Origin: Cohaesibacteraceae bacterium
Lineage (GTDB): Bacteria; Pseudomonadota; Alphaproteobacteria; Rhizobiales; Cohaesibacteraceae
Assembly: GCA_016764535.1 (NCBI GenBank)
Contig: JAESRR010000013.1
Coordinates: forward strand, 13,174 to 24,532
DNA: 11,359 nt
Direction of reading: 5' to 3'
Shown here one piece after another: positions 7,302-11,359 of the stretch. The notes beneath the pieces were generated by a model that saw only the letters and a list, made by a program, of their open reading frames with translations, was not told the DNA's origin and did no database searches. The position numbers were made by a program, and so were the translations under genes. Position 1 is the stretch's first letter. Every line of letters starts with the position of its first letter.

Positions 7302-8155
7302 GAGCTTTTTTCCTTTTTGACCTCTTCTTCAACCGCTTCTATCTCTTCGTCTTCAACGCCGAGATAGGCTGCGATCACATGCGGATCGTTTTTCACAAAA
7401 TCGGGTGTGCCATCAGATATTTTTTCACCGTAATCAAGCACGATTACATGATCGGATATCTCCATTACAACGGACATATCATGTTCGATGAGGAGAATTG
7501 ATGTGCCAAATTCCTCTCTGATTTTATGTAGCAACTGGTTTAATTGATTTGATTCATTGGGATTAAGGCCGGCTGCAGGCTCGTCAAGACACAAAATTTC
7601 CGGTTCAGTACACATTGCACGGGCAATCTCAAGGCGCCGTTGTGCTCCGTAAGGTAAATCTGCAGCTGGATCATCGGCCCGATCTATCAAGTCGATGCGT
7701 TCGAGCCAGGATTTGGCATTTTCGATGGCTTGTTTTTCCGCATTTTTGAAACTCGAAATTCCAAATATACCGCCAAAGGTAAACAGGGATGCGTCCATAA
7801 GCGTGTTATGTTGCGCAACCATCAGATTTTCCAAAACGGTCATCCCGCCAAACAAGCGAATGTTCTGGAATGTTCGGGCGATTCCGGCTTTCTGTGCGAT
7901 TTCGAAATCCGGCATCCGTTCAAGTAAATATTCCTGACCTGAATTCCGGTTCATGCTTAACCGGCCTTCGGTTGGCTTGTAAAAGCCCGTGATACAGTTA
8001 AATACCGTGGTTTTTCCTGCACCATTGGGTCCGATGAGCGCAGTGATGTCCTTTCTGCCTACATCGAACGATAAATCATTAACTGCAACAAGACCGCCAA
8101 AACGCATGGTCATGTGTTCGATTGTTAAAATCGGATTTTTCTGCCAGTTACTCAT
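7298..8155 (-). CDS. livG: Branched-chain amino-acid-type ABC transporter ATP-binding protein LivG
   Basis: A 285-residue ATPase and partner of LivF. Walker A is GPNGAGKTT at 42-50, the Q-loop glutamine is Q97 in RTFQNIRLF, the LivG-style signature LPYGAQRRLEIARA is at 167-180, Walker B ILCLDEP at 187-193 and the switch H225 in IEHDMSVV. The family feature 'AAGLNP' follows Walker B. The C-terminus carries an acidic-then-basic tail (EDEEIEAVEEEVKKEKSS), somewhat longer than E. coli LivG and seen here only as composition. Both ends overlap neighbours by 4 bases: its ATG with the livM stop and its stop with the livF ATG. Confidence 0.97.
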   Translation of the reverse strand: MSNWQKNPILTIEHMTMRFGGLVAVNDLSFDVGRKDITALIGPNGAGKTTVFNCITGFYKPTEGRLSMNRNSGQEYLLERMPDFEIAQKAGIARTFQNIRLFGGMTVLENLMVAQHNTLMDASLFTFGGIFGISSFKNAEKQAIENAKSWLERIDLIDRADDPAADLPYGAQRRLEIARAMCTEPEILCLDEPAAGLNPNESNQLNQLLHKIREEFGTSILLIEHDMSVVMEISDHVIVLDYGEKISDGTPDFVKNDPHVIAAYLGVEDEEIEAVEEEVKKEKSS

Positions 8156-9468
8156 CCTTCACCCTCCGCAACCAGATCGGCCGAAACAGTCTTCTTTTCC
8201 TTGAGGTAAACGGAAGGTATTCGTCCGGAAATCAGACCACGAGGACGCCATATCATGATCAGAACCATCAATAATCCAAAAACCAACATGCGGTATTCTT
8301 CAAATTCACGGAAGAATTCAAATCCTCCGATTAATACAATTGATGCAATAACAACACCAAGCTGACTACCAAGGCCACCGAGCACAACGATCGCCAAAAT
8401 AACCGCTGATTCAATGAATGTGAAACTTTCGGGGGAAATGAACCCCTGCCGGGTTGCAAAGAATGACCCGGCAAACCCGCCGAACGTCGCGCCGATTGCG
8501 AAAGCAGATAATTTTGTGTTTCTTGTATTGATACCCAGGGATCGACAGGCGATCTCGTCTTCCCTCAATGCCTCCCATGCACGTCCCACAGGTAGTTTAC
8601 GCAGGCGCATGGTTACAAAATTGGTAATCAACGCAAGGATTAGTATGAGAAGGTACATGTAGATAATGCGATGGATGGATGAATAATCAAGGCCAAAAAA
8701 ATCGGCAAACCCTTCTTTCCTGGTAAATTCCAGGCCAAAAAACGTGGGACGGGGAATACGGGAAAGTCCATCCGGGCCCCCGGTAAATTCATACCAGTTC
8801 AACAGGACGACACGGATGATTTCTCCGAAAGCCAATGTCACAATAGCGAGATAGTCCCCCCGGAGTCTGAGCACCGGAAATCCTAGAATGACCCCCCAAA
8901 AACCGGCCAGAATACCCGCCAAAGGCAGGCAAATCCAAAACCCGAGATCAAAATGAGCCGCAAGCAAAGCGTAGGAATATGCACCAACGGCATAAAAGGC
9001 GACGTATCCAAGATCGAGCAACCCGGCAAGGCCAACAACGATATTCAAACCCCACCCCAACATGACATAAGTCAGGACCAGTATGCCCAAATCAACATAT
9101 TGTCGCGATCCCCGGGCACCAAAGATTGAAAGGAGAATGAAAGGTAATGCAAAAGCGAATACAACAACCGCAATTTTTACATATTTTTCCGAGCCTGCAT
9201 CAATTTTGATATCTGGTATCAGTGCGGCAATTTTGTCTGTGACTGGATTTTGAGTTTGCCAGACAAAGACACTCATTAAAAAGCGACCGGTTACAACAAT
9301 TGCAACTGCGATACCAACAGCATCCCATCGATGCAGGATGTCGAGACCCTGATTGGAAACTTCAATTTTGAGTCCGATCATTGTGCCAAAAAGAGCGAGT
9401 GAAATTGCCCCGGCGATTACTGCATCCTTGATTGCAGCCATGTAATTTATGTTTGAAGAACTGCTCAT
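8152..9468 (-). CDS. livM: Branched-chain amino-acid-type ABC transporter permease LivM
   Basis: One of the two channel-forming subunits, 438 residues with many hydrophobic helices. The family core runs from about residue 125 to 405 and includes GLAGLLDLGYVAFYAVGAY (147-165), FPVLRLRGDYLAIVTLAFGE (197-216) and the cytoplasmic coupling loop GRAWEALREDEIACRSLGIN (295-314) that contacts the ATPase. Before the core is a roughly 120-residue N-terminal extension with about three further hydrophobic stretches (about 14-32, 50-70 and 97-116), as in E. coli LivM and many alphaproteobacterial LivM. The start lies 2 bases after the livH stop, and GGAGA overlapping the end of livH serves as ribosome-binding site. 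No lesion seen. Confidence 0.96.
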   Translation of the reverse strand: MSSSSNINYMAAIKDAVIAGAISLALFGTMIGLKIEVSNQGLDILHRWDAVGIAVAIVVTGRFLMSVFVWQTQNPVTDKIAALIPDIKIDAGSEKYVKIAVVVFAFALPFILLSIFGARGSRQYVDLGILVLTYVMLGWGLNIVVGLAGLLDLGYVAFYAVGAYSYALLAAHFDLGFWICLPLAGILAGFWGVILGFPVLRLRGDYLAIVTLAFGEIIRVVLLNWYEFTGGPDGLSRIPRPTFFGLEFTRKEGFADFFGLDYSSIHRIIYMYLLILILALITNFVTMRLRKLPVGRAWEALREDEIACRSLGINTRNTKLSAFAIGATFGGFAGSFFATRQGFISPESFTFIESAVILAIVVLGGLGSQLGVVIASIVLIGGFEFFREFEEYRMLVFGLLMVLIMIWRPRGLISGRIPSVYLKEKKTVSADLVAEGEG

Positions 9469-9470
9469 GT

Positions 9471-10406
9471 TCAGACTTTCTCCACTTCCGGTTTACCCAG
9501 CAGACCGGATGGCATGAAGATCAACACAATTACAAGTATCGAAAATGCTGCAACATCCTTGTATTCAGAAGAAAAATATCCGGACCAGAAAGTTTCAATC
9601 AATCCAATGAGAAGTCCACCAAGCATTGCTCCAGGAAGCGAGCCAATGCCTCCGAGTACTGCAGCCGTGAATGCTTTCACTCCAGCAAGGAAACCGATGT
9701 AAAAATCGATCACGCCGTAATACAGCAGGAACATTAAACCAGCCACTGCCGCAAGAGCGGCGCCCATAACAAATGTCAGCGAGATGGTACGATCAACATC
9801 GACGCCAAGAAGCGCAGCCATTTTTTGATCCTGCTCACACGCACGCTGGGAGCGACCGAGAGATGTTTTGGAGATCAATGCAGTAAAGGCCGCCATCAAA
9901 ACCAGAGTGGTCACAATGATTATCATCTGCATGTATGAGAGTTGCACAACAAATACGCGATCGCTCACAATGCCTTCAATTACCTTGATGCCGCCCGATA
10001 TCAGCGGTTGCAGGGGTTTGTTGGTAGCGCCCTGGCTTGTCTGCACAAAATTTTGAAGTGCGATAGACATGCCAATCGCTGTGATCAGCGGTGCCAGTCG
10101 AAATGATCCACGAAGAGGTCGATATGCGATCCGCTCAACGGTCCAGCCCCAAACTGCGGTAAATACCATGGTCAGGACGAGTACAAGCAATAATGCTGCA
10201 AGCAATATAAATGCCGGTGTTAAAGCAGTTATTCCCAGCAGGATGATTGTCATCAAGGCAATGAACGATCCCACCATAAAAATGTCACCATGGGCAAAAT
10301 TGATCATGCCAATGATTCCATACACCATCGTATATCCGATGGCGATCAAGCCATAAATTGACCCCAGCGTCACACCATTGATGAGCTGTTGCAAAAAGTA
10401 TTCCAT
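9471..10406 (-). CDS. livH: Branched-chain amino-acid-type ABC transporter permease LivH
   Basis: A 311-residue permease, the partner of LivM and first gene of the liv operon. It shows the family start LINGVTLGSIYGLIAIGYTM (8-27), INFAHGDIFMVGSF (35-48), ERIAYRPLRG (91-100), the coupling loop TSLGRSQRACEQDQKMAALL (181-200) followed by GVD, and the terminal GGIGSLPGAMLGGLLIGLIE (252-271). About eight hydrophobic helices are apparent. AGGGG at 10418-10422 lies 11 bases before the ATG, a long spacing but the only good ribosome-binding site. It is divergent from an AraC-family gene across 307 bases, and that regulator may govern it. Confidence 0.97.
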   Translation of the reverse strand: MEYFLQQLINGVTLGSIYGLIAIGYTMVYGIIGMINFAHGDIFMVGSFIALMTIILLGITALTPAFILLAALLLVLVLTMVFTAVWGWTVERIAYRPLRGSFRLAPLITAIGMSIALQNFVQTSQGATNKPLQPLISGGIKVIEGIVSDRVFVVQLSYMQMIIIVTTLVLMAAFTALISKTSLGRSQRACEQDQKMAALLGVDVDRTISLTFVMGAALAAVAGLMFLLYYGVIDFYIGFLAGVKAFTAAVLGGIGSLPGAMLGGLLIGLIETFWSGYFSSEYKDVAAFSILVIVLIFMPSGLLGKPEVEKV

Positions 10407-10493
10407 GGACAGATTGACCCCTAATCGAACGGCTTCACAACCGTCTTCTTTGATTTTCTACCCTCAAGGCAAGAGCCCCACGCTCTCAACAGA

Positions 10494-10522
10494 GTTTTAC
10501 CAATTGCATTCTGTATTAACAA
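10494..10522 (-). promoter_or_regulatory. Candidate livH operon promoter
   Basis: Minus-strand TTGTTA (10517-10522, 4 of 6 to TTGACA), 17 bases, then TAAAAC (10494-10499, 4 of 6 to TATAAT). It would start the liv transcript near 10487 with a leader of about 80 bases. Matches are moderate and unproven. Confidence 0.35.
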
Positions 10523-10526
10523 TTGC
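10501..10526. repeat. CAATTGC direct repeat, 19-bp period
   Basis: CAATTGC occurs at 10501-10507 and again at 10520-10526. Each copy contains the palindrome CAATTG. One copy lies in the spacer of the candidate livH promoter and the other overlaps both candidate -35 elements. Paired direct repeats near -35 are the usual style of AraC-family binding sites, but the copies are short and AT-rich, so chance is possible. Confidence 0.4.
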
Positions 10527-10550
10527 CTGGAGAGGATATCTGTCTAAAAT
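10523..10550 (+). promoter_or_regulatory. Candidate promoter of the AraC-family gene
   Basis: Plus-strand TTGCCT (10523-10528, 4 of 6), 16 bases, then TAAAAT (10545-10550, 5 of 6). It abuts the candidate livH -35 at 10517-10522, so the two promoters would be back to back and could be co-regulated from one site. The leader to the chosen ATG would be about 155 bases. Confidence 0.3.
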
Positions 10551-10685
10551 CGCTGAAATTGTACTAAATGAACAAATATCGTGCCGATTTTGGATTTATA
10601 TTTCTAAAAATGGGCAGTTGGGCGGGAAAACGACCGAACACTGTGGACGCATGTTCTCTATTTGGAGGCAAATAAGGGGTTGCGT

Positions 10686-10699
10686 AAGCAATATTGCTT
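10686..10699. repeat. Perfect 14-bp palindrome AAGCAATATTGCTT in the AraC-gene leader
   Basis: AAGCAAT is followed immediately by its exact reverse complement ATTGCTT, centred 21 bases before the chosen ATG at 10714. It could be an operator for autoregulation or for another dimeric regulator. It would not fold well as RNA because there is no loop. Confidence 0.6.
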
Positions 10700-10713
10700 C
10701 GTATTGTGCCGTT

Positions 10714-11359
10714 ATGGTAACTCAAAGCACGATACCCCAATTCCATCTTTATGGTGAGAATGTAGACGATAAAGCGTTTAATCTCATCCATATCGAATCC
10801 ATTCGTGACCGATCACGTCCGCTTAAATGGACAATAGCGCCGCATTCTCATCGGTATCTCCATCAGGTTATGGTTGTTCGTTATGGGCAGGGTGTTATGT
10901 CGGTTGAGGACAGGGATATGCCATTTGAGGGACCCTGTTTAATGTTCCTCACTCCAACCATTGTTCATGGTTTCCAGTTTGATCCCACGATCGAAGGTTA
11001 TGTGCTGACGTTTTCGGAAGATGTGGCACGTTCTTTGTTTGGCGAACAGACAGCGAAAAACTGGCTTGATGCGCTTGAGACGTCTCTGCAAATACATATG
11101 TCTGACGATGATGATATGGCGCGTATTTATGATTTGGTCGAGGATATTTATGACGAAATGTCGATGGCACGGGAAGGCCATCGTGTTGCCATGCGTGCTT
11201 TGTTGATGTTGTTTATTGTATCTGTCGCACGTCGGGCCCGTAGTCGTATGCAGTTTAACAAGGTCATGCTGAGGCGCGTGGATTCTACAGTCAAAAGATT
11301 GCGGGATCAAATCGAGGAGCGTTTTCGTTCAACGCGCAAAGTGGGTGATTATGCGGCGG
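10714..11359 (+). CDS. AraC-family transcriptional regulator, PobR-like (partial, C-terminus cut by window edge)
   Basis: An open frame of 215 codons runs off the right edge. The N-terminal part is a cupin-type sensor domain: IPQFHLYGE at 7-15, HIESIRDRSRPLKWTIAPHS at 26-45, then HRYLHQV with H43, H46 and H50, and TPTIVHGF at 80-87. This arrangement ('IP.F.LYGE', 'H.H....Q', 'VHGF') is like PobR, the AraC-type activator of 4-hydroxybenzoate hydroxylase genes. Residues 188-215 (RRVDSTVKRLRDQIEERFRS and after) lead into the AraC helix-turn-helix region, which is cut before its first DNA-reading helix. The ATG at 10714 is chosen because homology-like sequence begins right after it, although no Shine-Dalgarno precedes it. 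An in-frame ATG at 10651 would add 21 residues that look unrelated. It is divergent from livH and therefore a candidate regulator of the transporter. The inducer is unknown. Confidence 0.85.
   Translation, partial: MVTQSTIPQFHLYGENVDDKAFNLIHIESIRDRSRPLKWTIAPHSHRYLHQVMVVRYGQGVMSVEDRDMPFEGPCLMFLTPTIVHGFQFDPTIEGYVLTFSEDVARSLFGEQTAKNWLDALETSLQIHMSDDDDMARIYDLVEDIYDEMSMAREGHRVAMRALLMLFIVSVARRARSRMQFNKVMLRRVDSTVKRLRDQIEERFRSTRKVGDYAA

Larger units (their letters stand above)
10407..10713. promoter_or_regulatory. 307-base divergent control region between livH and the AraC-family gene
   Basis: No gene is supported here. From the livH side it holds the ribosome-binding site AGGGG (10418-10422), a small hairpin at the expected 5' end of the liv mRNA (AGAGC 10486-10482, 5-base loop, GCTCT 10476-10472 on the minus strand), overlapping candidate promoters for both genes near 10494-10550, a direct repeat CAATTGC at 10501-10507 and 10520-10526, and a perfect 14-bp palindrome at 10686-10699. 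A good GGAGG at 10664-10668 has no in-frame start near it. Short reading frames crossing the region have no homology or ribosome-binding site that I can defend. Confidence 0.6.

Noticed and set aside
10564..10791. Minus-strand 75-codon frame across the livH/AraC spacer
   Set aside because: It overlaps the start of the AraC-family gene, shows no family resemblance and has low-confidence composition.
10939..11310. Minus-strand 123-codon frame near the right edge
   Set aside because: It is antisense to the AraC-family frame, whose sensor motifs are clear on the plus strand.
1..11359. Mobile elements, CRISPR arrays, tRNA or rRNA genes
   Set aside because: No long direct or terminal inverted repeats, transposase or integrase motifs, spaced repeat arrays or structural RNA signatures were seen.

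Overview
The window looks like chromosomal DNA of an alphaproteobacterium with moderate to low GC, probably from the Hyphomicrobiales/Rhodobacterales side of the class. The evidence is the fused single-chain indolepyruvate ferredoxin oxidoreductase beside a divergent Lrp/AsnC regulator, and a complete livHMGF cluster that carries a small DUF6867-type membrane protein and a 3'-terminal livK. The taxonomic placement is inference from family style and gene order. No rRNA, tRNA, CRISPR array, phage gene or insertion sequence is visible, and every complete gene is intact.

Layout. (1) Bases 1-206, minus strand: N-terminal part of an Lrp/AsnC regulator, cut by the left edge. (2) 207-344: a divergent control region with a 9/10-matched inverted pair GCAATATTTT / AAATTATTGC. 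(3) 345-3821, plus: a 1158-residue fused indolepyruvate ferredoxin oxidoreductase. (4) 3825-4820, minus: a P1-family (DmpA/NylC-like) self-cleaving N-terminal-nucleophile hydrolase, tail to tail with the oxidoreductase with only 3 bases between stop codons. (5) 4890-4920: a strong intrinsic terminator. (6) 4943-10406, minus: a branched-chain (or related) amino-acid ABC transporter in the transcription order livH-livM-livG-livF-DUF6867-livK. The genes livH through DUF6867 are packed with overlaps or tiny gaps. livK follows after a 176-base spacer and ends in the terminator. (7) 10407-10713: a 307-base divergent control region. (8) 10714 to the right edge, plus: an AraC-family activator resembling PobR, cut just as its DNA-binding domain begins.

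How the genes may work together. LivK captures an amino acid or similar small carboxylate in the periplasm, LivH/LivM form the membrane channel, and LivG/LivF supply ATP hydrolysis. The oxidoreductase converts aryl-pyruvates (transaminated aromatic amino acids) to acyl-CoA, probably under control of the neighbouring Lrp-type protein. The window therefore reads as an amino-acid uptake and catabolism neighbourhood. The PobR-like regulator divergent from livH raises the possibility that the transporter's substrate is aromatic rather than leucine/isoleucine/valine. This is inference and not shown by the sequence.

I see no clearly new biological system. The items most worth a second look are the uncharacterised DUF6867 membrane protein inside the liv operon, the PobR-like/liv divergent control region with overlapping candidate promoters and repeats, the 14-bp palindrome in front of the AraC-type gene, and the inverted repeat around the candidate livK promoter.
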